Origin: Lachnospiraceae bacterium
GTDB lineage: Bacteria; Bacillota_A; Clostridia; Lachnospirales; Lachnospiraceae
Length of the DNA: 17,418 nucleotides
Reading direction: 5' to 3'
Assembly (NCBI GenBank): GCA_900764695.1
Contig: CAAFOY010000015.1
Span: 1 to 17,418, forward strand
Within the stretch, counting starts at the first letter, position 1. Each line of letters begins with the position of its first letter. The position numbers and the translations under genes are program-made. The notes under the pieces were generated by a model that was given only the letters and a program-made list of their open reading frames with translations, made no database searches and was not told where the DNA came from. Below, in pieces: positions 1-7,916 of this stretch.

Positions 1-468
1 ATCTGCACCCATTTTATCCATCTTGTTGATGAATGCCATACGAGGTACATTGTATGTGTCAGCCTGACGCCATACGTTTTCTGACTGTGGTTCAACACCT
101 GCCTTAGCATCAAATACACCTACAGCACCATCTAATACACGAAGTGAACGCTCAACTTCTACTGTAAAGTCAACGTGTCCGGGAGTATCAATAATGTTGA
201 TACGATGTTCTAACGCACCTTTTTTTGGTTTGTGATGATCTTCTAATGTCCAGTGGCATGTTGTAGCAGCTGAAGTAATTGTGATACCTCTTTCCTGTTC
301 CTGTTCCATCCAGTCCATTGTGGAAGCGCCATCATGAGTCTCACCAATTTTATAATTTACACCAGTATAATATAAGATACGTTCTGTTAATGTAGTCTTA
401 CCGGCATCGATATGAGCCATAATACCAATGTTTCTTGTTCTATCTAGTGGATATTCTCTTCCAGCCAA
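1..468 (-). CDS. fusA: Elongation factor G, N-terminal part (cut by window edge)
   Basis: This is the first 156 residues of EF-G, the ribosomal translocase GTPase, running off the left edge. The translation begins [20 protein letters not shown] and shows the G1 loop AHIDAGKTT, the G2 region RGITI, the G3 motif DTPGHVDF and the G4 motif NKMD. The start is a TTG codon at 466-468. An AAGGAGG ribosome binding site lies 8 bases upstream, and an in-frame TAA sits 21 bases before the TTG with no ATG or GTG between, so no other start fits. It is the third gene of the str operon after rpsL and rpsG. The identification is secure; only the downstream part is missing. Confidence 0.97.
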   Translation of the reverse strand, partial: MAGREYPLDRTRNIGIMAHIDAGKTTLTERILYYTGVNYKIGETHDGASTMDWMEQEQERGITITSAATTCHWTLEDHHKPKKGALEHRINIIDTPGHVDFTVEVERSLRVLDGAVGVFDAKAGVEPQSENVWRQADTYNVPRMAFINKMDKMGAD

Positions 469-515
469 GGTTTTTTCCTCCTTAATTTATTGTTCATTTG
501 CATGAATTTAAAATT

Positions 516-580
516 AAAACTGTATATTTGTTACAAAACAGTTATTGCTATGCAACCTGTCTTGTAACACTTACAGTTTT
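516..580 (-). promoter_or_regulatory. Long stem-loop in the rpsG-fusA spacer
   Basis: Three nested arms pair: 516-524 with 572-580 (9 bp, AAAACTGTA), 529-536 with 562-569 (8 bp, TGTTACAA) and 538-541 with 557-560. They close a 15-base loop. The structure begins right after the rpsG stop codon and ends about 48 bases before the fusA start. There is no U-run on the minus strand, so it is more likely an mRNA processing, stability or partial-attenuation element than a full terminator. The pairing is seen directly; the role is inferred. Confidence 0.6.
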
Positions 581-581
581 A

Positions 582-1276
<695 letters not shown>

Positions 1277-1307
1277 TCAACCTGTGATTGGCTTATAAAA
1301 GCCTTTC

Positions 1308-1727
1308 CTACTTAGCGTCTTTTGGTCTCTTAGCGCCGTATTTAGAACGGGCCTGACGTCTCTTAGCAACACCTGCTGTATCAAGTGTACCTCTGATGAT
1401 ATGGTATCTTGTACCTGGTAAATCTTTTACTCTACCACCACGGATAAGTACAACGCTATGTTCCTGAAGATTATGACCTTCACCTGGAATGTAGCTTGTT
1501 ACTTCAATACCATTTGAAAGACGTACTCTGGCAATCTTTCTAAGAGCTGAGTTAGGCTTCTTAGGTGTAGCTGTCTTAACTGCTGTACAAACACCACGTT
1601 TCTGTGGAGAAGCTGTATCATTCATCTTCTTGTTTAAAGAGTTATAGCTCTTTAATAATGCTGGAGCAGTTGACTTCTTAACTGAAGTCTGACGTCCTTT
1701 TCTTACTAACTGGTTAAATGTAGGCAT
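1308..1727 (-). CDS. rpsL: 30S ribosomal protein S12
   Basis: S12 lies at the decoding centre and controls translational accuracy. The 139-residue product begins [20 protein letters not shown] and contains the conserved [11 protein letters not shown] loop (about residues 54-64) and [10 protein letters not shown]. It has the extra N-terminal segment typical of Gram-positive S12 compared with the E. coli protein. The lysines equivalent to E. coli K42 and K87, where streptomycin-resistance changes occur, are wild type. The frame is open for 27 codons further upstream, but an AGGAGGTGA site 8 bases before 1727 and family alignment fix this start. It is the first gene of the str operon in this window. 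Confidence 0.98.
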   Translation of the reverse strand: MPTFNQLVRKGRQTSVKKSTAPALLKSYNSLNKKMNDTASPQKRGVCTAVKTATPKKPNSALRKIARVRLSNGIEVTSYIPGEGHNLQEHSVVLIRGGRVKDLPGTRYHIIRGTLDTAGVAKRRQARSKYGAKRPKDAK

Positions 1728-1781
1728 CCTTTTTTCACCTCCTGTTATTAGAATTATGTGTAAATCACATTTATTTGTAGC

Positions 1782-1845
1782 AAAAAGGCATAATATGCCT
1801 GTTCGCATACTATGCCATTATATATGTGTTATATTTTTTTGTCAA
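1782..1845 (-). promoter_or_regulatory. Promoter and leader hairpins of the str operon
   Basis: On the minus strand a TTGACA box (1840-1845) and a TATAAT box (1817-1822) are separated by 17 bp, a full match to the vegetative sigma consensus. Two small hairpins follow in the leader: GCATA/TATGC at 1805-1815, and GGCAT/ATGCC at 1787-1799. The second is followed by TTTTT (1782-1786). This terminator-like end suggests attenuation, but the stem is short, so the regulatory role is inferred. The rest of the 1728-1998 gap is AT-rich and holds no other signal apart from the repeat at 1953-2030. Confidence 0.75.
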
Positions 1846-1952
1846 CATATCATTTAAAAAATTAATTTTCGATACTTTTCTTTATAAAAATGTAAAAATT
1901 GTTAATTTCTTTCGATATTTTCATACATTGTAACTTTTTATAAATTAAATGT

Positions 1953-2030
1953 CATGTTATTTAATTCATTTTTAAACACCATACTATTTAATTTATTATT
2001 AAAACGCCATGCTGTTTAATTCATTCTGCA
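1953..2030 (-). repeat. Three degenerate 27-28 bp tandem copies at the 3' end of the DUF4234 gene
   Basis: Units start at 2008, 1980 and 1953, each opening with CATGCTGTTTAATT or a close variant. The first unit is the true 3' end of the gene and encodes NELNSMAF before the stop. In a frame shifted by one base, the next two units would read NKLNSMVFK and NELNNMTF. The tail-coding segment was therefore duplicated twice, and a one-base insertion or stop now hides the extra copies. The copies are seen directly; the order of events is inferred. Confidence 0.7.
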
Positions 2031-2352
2031 TTAAAGCTTCTGCAATAATTCCGAATCCAAAAATAGTCAATAACAAATAAATAATTCCTGAGTTACTTGA
2101 CATAATTCCTCTTGCTGTTTTTGCTTCGTCAATCTTTTCACCCTGCTTATAAGCCCAATAAAGACCATATATTCCACATGTTACGAGTGAAAGCAAGAAT
2201 GCTACACCTCCTGATGTATTGTTCAATCCTTTGTTATCCGGCAATAATGTGTTCGCATCGTCTGTTAAAACAACAAACCAATATATTCCGTAAATCCCAC
2301 ATGTTACGAGCGAAAGAATTATGCACATTGCAATACTTCTTCTCTGAATCAT
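1999..2352 (-). CDS. Small DUF4234-type membrane protein
   Basis: This is a 117-residue membrane protein of unknown function. It resembles the DUF4234 family, whose hallmark is a T-x-GIYxxYW segment. Two copies of that segment are present, SLVTCGIYGIYW near the N-terminus and SLVTCGIYGLYW in the middle, each in a hydrophobic helix, and a third hydrophobic stretch (GIIYLLLTIFGFGIIAEAL) is near the C-terminus. The two motifs are also alike at DNA level, so the protein contains an internal duplication. The start at 2352 has AAGGAGG 8 bases upstream; an upstream ATG in the same frame has none. A minus-strand promoter, TTTCAA-17-TATACT, lies at 2400-2428. Confidence 0.8.
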   Translation of the reverse strand: MIQRRSIAMCIILSLVTCGIYGIYWFVVLTDDANTLLPDNKGLNNTSGGVAFLLSLVTCGIYGLYWAYKQGEKIDEAKTARGIMSSNSGIIYLLLTIFGFGIIAEALMQNELNSMAF

Positions 2353-2399
2353 ACCTTTCTCCTCCTTTTCTCTTTTTTGGTAAATAAATTCACCCATTT

Positions 2400-2428
2400 A
2401 GTATAACACACATATATACCATTTGAAA
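2400..2428 (-). promoter_or_regulatory. Promoter of the DUF4234 gene
   Basis: Minus-strand -35 TTTCAA (2423-2428) and -10 TATACT (2400-2405) with 17 bp between. It lies 48 bases before the start codon. Confidence 0.5.
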
Positions 2429-2462
2429 CATTTATTTACAAATTATGCCTATTATATTTTAA

Positions 2463-2504
2463 GGCCAAATTTATTGCATTTTATAAACGCATATAAATTT
2501 GGCC
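2463..2504. terminator. Stem-loop after the symporter gene
   Basis: An 11-bp perfect stem, GGCCAAATTTA (2463-2473) with TAAATTTGGCC (2494-2504), encloses a 20-base loop. It lies between the convergent-free ends of the symporter and DUF4234 transcription units. A T-rich tract follows on the plus strand, and a weaker TTAAAAT on the minus strand. It most likely ends minus-strand transcription from the symporter. The 2398-2611 gap otherwise holds only the promoter listed above. Confidence 0.55.
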
Positions 2505-2611
2505 CTGTTTTATTACTTTTTATCTCTCTTTTCTAAAAATTTTAAACTATTTTTTCATTTATTATGATACAAAACATTGCATTTTATTCATATTTCAATA
2601 ATAATATTCTA

Positions 2612-4024
2612 TTACTTATTTTTCTCTGCCTTAATTACTTTTTGAAATTCTATCATATCTTTTGCAATTTCACCGCTTAAAGCAAGAAGACATATTAAGT
2701 TCGGAATAGCCATAAGCGCATTGGCTATATCTGAGAAATCCCATACAATCTGTAATGTTGTTGTAGCTCCTATGTATGCAATTAAAGAAAATAATATTCT
2801 GTAAATCATGTTGTATTTGTGTGTTCCCAAAATATATTCAAATGCTTTTTCTCCATGATACTCCCATCCAAGTATTGTTGAAAATGCAAATAATGCAATT
2901 CCTATTGTAACAAGATAAGCTCCCCATTTACCTAAAGCCGTACTAAATGCTGCAATTGTCAAGGCAGCTCCAGATACTAATTCTCCTGATGCATCTGTTG
3001 TTCCAAGTACACCTGAGCTTGCAATACATAATCCTGTAATAGTACATACAACTATTGTATCGTAAAACGTTCCTGTCATATTTATGTATCCCTGTCTTAC
3101 ATGGTTATCTGTTGTAGCTGCTGCTGCAGTTATGGCAGCTGAGCCCATACCTGCTTCATTTGAAAAAACACCTCTTGCTACACCAAATCTCATTGCGTTC
3201 ATCATTGAAGCTGTAATTGTTCCTGCTACTCCTCCTGCAAGTGGCTGTATCCCTATTGCAGATTGAAAAACTGCTGTCAATCCTGCGGGAACATTTTCTA
3301 TATTAATTATAATTACCACTAAACCTGCTATTACATAAAATATTGCCATTGCAGGTACTACAACCTGTGATACTTTTGATATTGATTTGATTCCACCTAC
3401 AATTATAATTAAAGCTAAAATTGTAAGAATTACCCCAACAACATTTGTCGGGATGTTCCATGTAGATTTTAATGACTCTGATATCGAGTTTGCCTGTGTA
3501 AGATTTCCTATTCCAAATGATGCTATTACAGCGAATAAGGCAAACACCCAACCAAGTACTGCTCCAATCTTTTTATTTTTAAATGCCTTTTTCATTGTAT
3601 ACATAGGACCACCTGACATTTCCCCATTAGCATTTACTTCTCTGTACTTAATTGCAAGCATACATTCACTAAATTTTGATGTAATTCCAAATGCTGCCGA
3701 CAACCACATCCATACTAATGCTCCGGGTCCACCTGATACCATGGCTGTAGCAACACCTACGATGTTTCCGGTACCAATTGTTGCTGCAAGCGCTGTTGTC
3801 AGAGCTGAAAATGGTGAAATATCTCCACTTCCTCTACTTTTTGTTCTTGCTTCTTTACTAAGTGTCGACTTAAGGGCATAGCCTAAATTTCTCCATCCTA
3901 ATCCTCTTGTTCTGATAGTTAAAATTACTCCGGTTCCAACTAATAAGCATAACATAATTGGTCCCCATACAATTCCGTCAATTGTTGACAAAACATCTCC
4001 CAGTGTCTTTGCAAATCCTTTCAT
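2612..4024 (-). CDS. AGCS-family sodium:alanine/glycine symporter
   Basis: The product is a 470-residue multi-pass membrane transporter that couples uptake of alanine or glycine to sodium (AgcS/AlsT/DagA family). Family marks are the segment RTRGLGWRNLG, the conserved ALTTALAATIGTGNIVGVAT (about residues 83-102), the block FGVARGVFSNEAGMGSA in the second half, and about ten hydrophobic helices. Length is normal. Two ATGs lie close together (4030 and 4024). A GGGAG site is 7 bases before the second but only 1 base before the first, so 4024 is chosen. The gene is monocistronic, with its own promoter upstream and a stem-loop downstream. The exact substrate cannot be read from the sequence. Confidence 0.93.
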   Translation of the reverse strand: MKGFAKTLGDVLSTIDGIVWGPIMLCLLVGTGVILTIRTRGLGWRNLGYALKSTLSKEARTKSRGSGDISPFSALTTALAATIGTGNIVGVATAMVSGGPGALVWMWLSAAFGITSKFSECMLAIKYREVNANGEMSGGPMYTMKKAFKNKKIGAVLGWVFALFAVIASFGIGNLTQANSISESLKSTWNIPTNVVGVILTILALIIIVGGIKSISKVSQVVVPAMAIFYVIAGLVVIIINIENVPAGLTAVFQSAIGIQPLAGGVAGTITASMMNAMRFGVARGVFSNEAGMGSAAITAAAATTDNHVRQGYINMTGTFYDTIVVCTITGLCIASSGVLGTTDASGELVSGAALTIAAFSTALGKWGAYLVTIGIALFAFSTILGWEYHGEKAFEYILGTHKYNMIYRILFSLIAYIGATTTLQIVWDFSDIANALMAIPNLICLLALSGEIAKDMIEFQKVIKAEKNK

Positions 4025-4064
4025 AAGCATACTCCCTTCCTTTTTCTTTTTTTACCATAAACAC

Positions 4065-4141
4065 AAAAAGCGGCAACCCGACTCCGGGTTACCGCCTTTG
4101 GAACTTACTAATATACTAATTTGTCATCCGTTTATTGTCAA
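4065..4141 (-). promoter_or_regulatory. Symporter promoter with a terminator-like hairpin in the leader
   Basis: The minus-strand -35 TTGACA (4136-4141) and -10 TAGTAT (4113-4118) are 17 bp apart. Only about 10 bases after the expected start, an 11-bp stem with one mismatch (4070-4080 with 4085-4095, loop of 4) is followed by TTTTT (4065-4069), the form of an intrinsic terminator. It sits before the start codon, so it could be an attenuator. I see no glycine riboswitch or T-box core, and the leader before the hairpin is too short for one. Confidence 0.65.
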
Positions 4142-4338
4142 GTTTATTTTACTCTCATCTCGTTTATTGCCAAAGTCAATAATAAATGCAAATATTTTTT
4201 TTAGAACTTTTTTGTATGCATTTTCTGCTTTTTCTAAATAAAAATTTCGTCATTATATAGCTATTGCTTTTTGAATATATAAAAAAAGACCAAACTCCAC
4301 CCTTGGATTTTTTAATTGAATTTTACTTTTCTATAAAG
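4142..4338. other. AT-rich spacer probably holding the chromosome/element junction
   Basis: About 200 bases without a gene, between the symporter promoter and the first copy of the element-specific palindrome. It contains A and T tracts and a weak CCAA/TTGG hairpin near 4293. No attachment repeat can be identified because the other end of the element is not in the window. The junction is placed here only because symporter sequence ends on one side and element-type features begin on the other. Confidence 0.35.
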
Positions 4339-4356
4339 GGTGACAAAATTGTCTCC
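4339..4356. repeat. Palindrome copy 1 (GGTGACAA-AA-TTGTCTCC)
   Basis: Two differences from the consensus GGGGACAA-NN-TTGTCCCC. It lies just outside the left end of the IS30 copy, which suggests that the element extends left of the IS. Confidence 0.7.
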
Positions 4357-4365
4357 TAACAGTTA

Positions 4366-5468
4366 TTGACTACGGGCTTATGTTTATTTCCATATTATAA
4401 AGTTCATCAGGCGTAAGCCATCCTAAAATTTTTCTAGGATAGTCATTCATCCATTTCTGAACTTCTTTAATTGCATTCTTGGATACGTTATCAAAGTTTG
4501 TACCTTTTGGGAAAAAGCGTCTTATCATTCGATTTTGATTTTCATTGCTTCCACGTTCGCAACTTCTGTATGCATGACAGTAATATATCTTTGTTCTGGG
4601 AATCTTTTTGTTTCGCCTGCTTTTCTCCATTCCTTCCCAATCAGAAAATTCTGTTCCATTGTCTACAGTAATTGTCTTGAATGTTTCCCTGAACTTCCTT
4701 TCTCCCATGTCTCTTTCCAGTCTGTTCAATGTTTTTACAACTTCTTGCGATGTATGATTATCTACTCTTCTGATTATTTCCTTTCTCGTCTTTCTCTCCG
4801 TCAAAACAAGTAATGTTTTTGAGCCTTCGCCTTGCGGGCCAACCACTGAATCCATTTCCCAATGTCCTACTTCTTCCCGGTTGTCTATTTTCTCTGGCCT
4901 TTCCTCAATGCTTGTACCTTTGGGATATCGCTTTTGGATTTGTTGTTTTTTTCGTTTTACCTTTTTCTTTTTTCTATAAGGGCAATCAGCCAATACTATG
5001 TTTGGAAACATATTTGCTTTAATATAGTTATATATTGTAGTAGTACATACATTAGTATTAAAGTCCAATTTGTCTCTTATGATTTCCTGTCGTATTGCGG
5101 CAGGTGAATATTTGTAATCCAATATCATCATTTCAACATACTCGATATATTCAATGTCATCTTGCAGAATCCTTTTTCTACCACATTTCTTCTTATTATC
5201 TTCATGTACGATTTGCCCCAAATCGTAACTGTATATTTCCTTATTCTTCCAATCACTTCCTGATATTTTTGTTGTCTTACCTCTTTTTAATTCTCTGTAT
5301 ATTGTAGTAAAATGGCATCCTACATGCTCTGCGATTTCCTTTACGGGCATCTTCAAGTTATGATAAGCCTCAATTTTAATTCGTTGTTCTCTTGTAAGTT
5401 GCTTAAAATTTTTTTGCATATGTATCCCCTCATAAACATTAAGGGCTACATTTCTGTAGCCCTGTCAA
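4366..5468 (-). mobile_element. IS30-family insertion sequence
   Basis: About 1.1 kb holding one intact transposase. The proposed ends are TTGACTACGGGCT on the left and, inward from the right, TTGACAGGGCTACA. They match imperfectly and the exact termini are tentative; no clear target duplication is visible. Near the right end there is a hairpin, AGGGCTACA/TGTAGCCCT (5441-5462). Confidence 0.55.
4370..5419 (-). CDS. IS30-family transposase
   Basis: This 349-residue DDE transposase cuts and joins the ends of its own IS. The N-terminus has the family helix-turn-helix (KQLTREQRIKIEAYHNLKMP, then EIAEHVGCHFTTIYRELKRG at about 28-47). The catalytic core has Asp190 in HWEMDSVVG, Asp253 in TVDNGTEF and Glu293 in RGSNENQNRMIRRFFPKG. 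All three are intact and the length is normal for the family, so the enzyme is probably active. The start has a GAGGGG site 7-9 bases upstream. The stop codon lies almost at the left end of the IS. It separates the DNA-binding and par genes of the element from the chromosomal symporter. Confidence 0.95.
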   Translation of the reverse strand: MQKNFKQLTREQRIKIEAYHNLKMPVKEIAEHVGCHFTTIYRELKRGKTTKISGSDWKNKEIYSYDLGQIVHEDNKKKCGRKRILQDDIEYIEYVEMMILDYKYSPAAIRQEIIRDKLDFNTNVCTTTIYNYIKANMFPNIVLADCPYRKKKKVKRKKQQIQKRYPKGTSIEERPEKIDNREEVGHWEMDSVVGPQGEGSKTLLVLTERKTRKEIIRRVDNHTSQEVVKTLNRLERDMGERKFRETFKTITVDNGTEFSDWEGMEKSRRNKKIPRTKIYYCHAYRSCERGSNENQNRMIRRFFPKGTNFDNVSKNAIKEVQKWMNDYPRKILGWLTPDELYNMEINISP

Positions 5469-5474
5469 ATCATA

Positions 5475-5846
5475 TTATTTTTTCTTGTAAACAAAACCTG
5501 TATCATCTATCGTAATCATCATTGCGCTATACTCTAATAACGCCTGATATAATGCCGCAGAAAAATTAGAGCCTTGCGACCATGCTATGTCTTCCAATTC
5601 TTTCTTCTGGTCAATGTCAATGTAACTGGTTATAAGAGCACTTCTTGATATGTAATTTGGTTCACCTCTTGGTATCATTACTCTTTTATCAATTACCCTG
5701 TCACCACTAAGAAAATATCTTACTGCTTTTCTAATAAATACAACCTTGGTTATTTCTTCTCTCTCTATTAAAAACTCCATTATGTTTTTTAAATCTTGCG
5801 TAATATAGCTTGAAAATGCTACAGCATTTTTTCTCATTCTTGCCAT
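5475..5846 (-). CDS. Tandem ribbon-helix-helix DNA-binding protein, third gene after parA-parB
   Basis: A 123-residue protein with no hit I can name. It reads as two ribbon-helix-helix units in one chain. The first unit has strand NAVAFSSYI, helix TQDLKNIMEFLIEREE and helix TKVVFIRKAVRYFL (about 7-47). The second has strand SALITSYID, helix DQKKELEDIAWSQ and helix NFSAALYQALLEYS (about 69-108). Such proteins bind palindromic or direct-repeat operators and often regulate partition or transfer genes. It lies 100 bases downstream of parB, with two copies of the element palindrome in its leader (5867-5884, 5904-5921), making it a candidate binder of that repeat. The start has an AAAGGA site. The fold is inferred from the pattern only. 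Confidence 0.65.
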   Translation of the reverse strand: MARMRKNAVAFSSYITQDLKNIMEFLIEREEITKVVFIRKAVRYFLSGDRVIDKRVMIPRGEPNYISRSALITSYIDIDQKKELEDIAWSQGSNFSAALYQALLEYSAMMITIDDTGFVYKKK

Positions 5847-5866
5847 CGTATATCCTTTCCAAGCAG

Positions 5867-5921
5867 GGGGACAACTTTGTCACCCTAATCTCATTAAATT
5901 GTAGGTGACAAAATTGTCACC
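5867..5921. repeat. Palindrome copies 2 and 3, upstream of the tandem RHH gene
   Basis: Copy 2 (5867-5884) is GGGGACAA-CT-TTGTCACC; copy 3 (5904-5921) is GGTGACAA-AA-TTGTCACC, a perfect palindrome around its 2-bp centre. Their starts are 37 bp apart, the same spacing as in the array at 10904-11031. Confidence 0.85.
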
Positions 5922-5946
5922 CACATTTTTTACTTTCTATATTTTA

Positions 5947-6930
5947 TTATTTGTTAAGAATATTTGCAAGTTTTTTAATCAGCTTTGTGTATTCCCTTTC
6001 CTGCTTCTCTGTAAAATAGATTTTCTTATTCTTAATATTCTCCAATAATTCTTCAACATCTGAATTAACCTTGTCTGTGTATTCTTCCTTTGGTTCTTCC
6101 TTTTTAAAGGTATCAACATCTATTGGAGCTATCTTCTGTGACCTTGCAGCCTCTGCCAGACTGTCCTGCTCTCTAGGTGTTAGAATATCAACTGCTCTTT
6201 CTGCAACACCAATGCTTATTTCATCATCTAATACAGAATTAATCAAATTTGCAGTTGCATTGTTTTCAACCTTGTTATATCTCTGTATTTGGCCTTGTGA
6301 CATTCCGGTTGTTCTTGCCAATATGTCTCTTGTCTTTTCTCCCTTGATTTGAATATCCTTATCTTCCATGTTGATTGTGTCTACACCATTTGCTCTTAGT
6401 TCATCAATGATTCTCTTCCATGCTTGAACCTCAATGTATCTGTCTGCATCAGTATATTTTCTAGCTTCCTTGTTAGTTGTAATTAAAGCATACTGTTCCT
6501 TGGCCTCATCCGACAAAGGCAATTTTATTTTATCCAAATCCTTTATGGTACATGGTATCAATGTATCTTCATTCCATTCCGGAACATTTGGATCCTCTAT
6601 CAGTTTGTCTATTGCTGTTATTCTTCTCTCTCCACCTAAAAGCATGTATTCATTATCATTTATTTTTTTTACATTAAGAGGTGAAGCAATTCCATAAATC
6701 CTTATTGATTCTGCCAGCGAATCTATGTCCTTGATACTGTAATTGTTTTTTGAATTTTTCCTTATTTTATTTCTATCGAGATTAACTATTCTCATTTTGA
6801 TAACATCCTTTGATGCATCATTAAGAAGACCTTCTCCAAGTCTTAGCTTTTTTTCGCCCTCCACTGCATCAACCTTTAATCCTTTTCCGTCTTCATTTCC
6901 TCTTATGGAATTAACACTGAATTTTCCCAT
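5947..6930 (-). CDS. parB: ParB/KorB-type partition or regulatory protein
   Basis: The 327-residue protein has the ParB N-terminal CTPase domain with the GERR motif (GGERRITAIDKL, about 99-110). A helix-turn-helix follows at about 205-225 (TRDILARTTGMSQGQIQRYN), with a charged C-terminal tail (VEELLENIKNKKIYFTEKQE) that is likely the dimerisation region. ParB proteins bind centromere sites and load ParA for segregation; the related KorB of IncP plasmids binds many dispersed operators. It follows parA by 51 bases and carries palindrome copy 4 in its leader. The chromosomal parS consensus is not seen in the window, so the local palindrome is the natural candidate target. The start has a GGAG site. 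Confidence 0.88.
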   Translation of the reverse strand: MGKFSVNSIRGNEDGKGLKVDAVEGEKKLRLGEGLLNDASKDVIKMRIVNLDRNKIRKNSKNNYSIKDIDSLAESIRIYGIASPLNVKKINDNEYMLLGGERRITAIDKLIEDPNVPEWNEDTLIPCTIKDLDKIKLPLSDEAKEQYALITTNKEARKYTDADRYIEVQAWKRIIDELRANGVDTINMEDKDIQIKGEKTRDILARTTGMSQGQIQRYNKVENNATANLINSVLDDEISIGVAERAVDILTPREQDSLAEAARSQKIAPIDVDTFKKEEPKEEYTDKVNSDVEELLENIKNKKIYFTEKQEREYTKLIKKLANILNK

Positions 6931-6950
6931 TTTGTCTCCTTTCCCTTTTA

Positions 6951-6968
6951 GGGGACAACTTTGTCCCC
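6951..6968. repeat. Palindrome copy 4, between parA and parB
   Basis: GGGGACAA-CT-TTGTCCCC, perfect half-sites with a CT centre, 20 bases upstream of the parB start codon and inside the par transcript. Confidence 0.85.
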
Positions 6969-6981
6969 TTGTCTCATTAAG

Positions 6982-7797
6982 CTATTTTCTATTTAAAATG
7001 TATTCTGTAAGTTCTATGTAATCCTTTGTAGCCTTGCACTTGTTTTTTCCATTATCATAAGCCAGCAACGGAATCTGCATAAGGCTGCCTTCCTCAATGT
7101 TCTTGTTTGTTGCTATTGAAATAGGAATGATGTATTCGCCAAAAGAATCATTAAGCAATTCGTACACTGCCTTTGACACATTCTTTCTTCCATTCCACTG
7201 TGTGAAAAACATTCCACCTACCTTTAATTCCGGATTACTTTCTCTAACAACATCAACTATGCTCATAATGATTGCCACTCCTAGAAGCGAACCTCCATCA
7301 CATTTAAGCGGAATATAAATTTCATCAGCCGCTACCAATCCGTTAATGTTAATGATTGATAATGATGGGCTGGTGTCGATTATGCAATAATCATATTCGT
7401 CTTCAACTTTCTTTAAATGTCTTTTAAGTTTAAACTGTTGAGGTGAAATAACATCTCCCTTAATTCTTTCTTCTGCCTCCGACAACGTTAAACAACTTTG
7501 AATAATGTCTAAGTTTTCATAATCTGTATGTAAGATACAATCATGTATGTCTACATTTCTATCCAGTAGCAATGTCTCTATGTTTTTTGCCGTATTCTCC
7601 ATTCCACCTTTATATATCTTATTGAAAATGCTTACAAAGTCCACATTGCTGAACATCATTGTTGTATTCATCTGTGGGTCCGTATCCACCACCAATACTT
7701 TTTTATTATATCTTGTCGCAAGCATATGTGCAACTGATGTTACCGAAGCAGTCTTTCCTACGCCACCCTTGTTATTTATAAATGCAATTGTTTTCAT
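6982..7797 (-). CDS. parA: ParA-family partition ATPase
   Basis: The 271-residue ATPase drives partition of the element DNA with ParB. It has the deviant Walker A motif KGGVGKT (residues 10-16), the A' motif VVDTDPQMNTT (about 37-46) and the Walker B strand YDYCIIDTSPSLS. There is no N-terminal helix-turn-helix, so it is of the short Soj/ParA type, and autorepression would need another protein. It is the first gene of a transcript parA-parB-tandem RHH. A consensus promoter and a divergent-half-site palindrome lie upstream. Confidence 0.93.
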   Translation of the reverse strand: MKTIAFINNKGGVGKTASVTSVAHMLATRYNKKVLVVDTDPQMNTTMMFSNVDFVSIFNKIYKGGMENTAKNIETLLLDRNVDIHDCILHTDYENLDIIQSCLTLSEAEERIKGDVISPQQFKLKRHLKKVEDEYDYCIIDTSPSLSIININGLVAADEIYIPLKCDGGSLLGVAIIMSIVDVVRESNPELKVGGMFFTQWNGRKNVSKAVYELLNDSFGEYIIPISIATNKNIEEGSLMQIPLLAYDNGKNKCKATKDYIELTEYILNRK

Positions 7798-7818
7798 TTT
7801 TTCGTCTTCCTTTCTATA

Positions 7819-7865
7819 TATTGTCTTGACAATACAATTATATTTCTTTGACCATATATTGTCAA
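7819..7865 (-). promoter_or_regulatory. parA promoter with adjacent operator-like palindrome
   Basis: Minus-strand TTGACA (7860-7865) and TATAAT (7837-7842) are 17 bp apart, a perfect consensus promoter. Just downstream, around the expected transcription start, is TATTGTC-TT-GACAATA (7819-7834). It uses the same GACAA/TTGTC half-site core as the dispersed palindrome but with the halves in the opposite order. An autoregulatory operator is the simple inference. Confidence 0.75.
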
Positions 7866-7883
7866 GTTTTTCTTATAAATTTA

Positions 7884-7901
7884 GGGGACAATTTTGTCCC
7901 C
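7884..7901. repeat. Palindrome copy 5, between the relaxase gene and parA
   Basis: GGGGACAA-TT-TTGTCCCC, perfect half-sites, 19 bases upstream of the parA -35 box. This is the only copy lying in the opposite orientation (TT centre). Confidence 0.85.
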
Positions 7902-7916
7902 TTGTATTTCTACATT

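Noticed and set aside
3387..3881. 164-residue plus-strand frame inside the symporter
   Set aside because: Antisense shadow of a strongly conserved transporter gene with a good start and promoter on the other strand.
4065..4141. T-box or glycine riboswitch before the symporter
   Set aside because: The predicted leader before the hairpin is only about 10 bases long and lacks the conserved cores of both classes.
5947..7797. Chromosomal parS site for the ParB protein
   Set aside because: I looked for the TGTTTCACGTGAAACA type in the par region and saw none.
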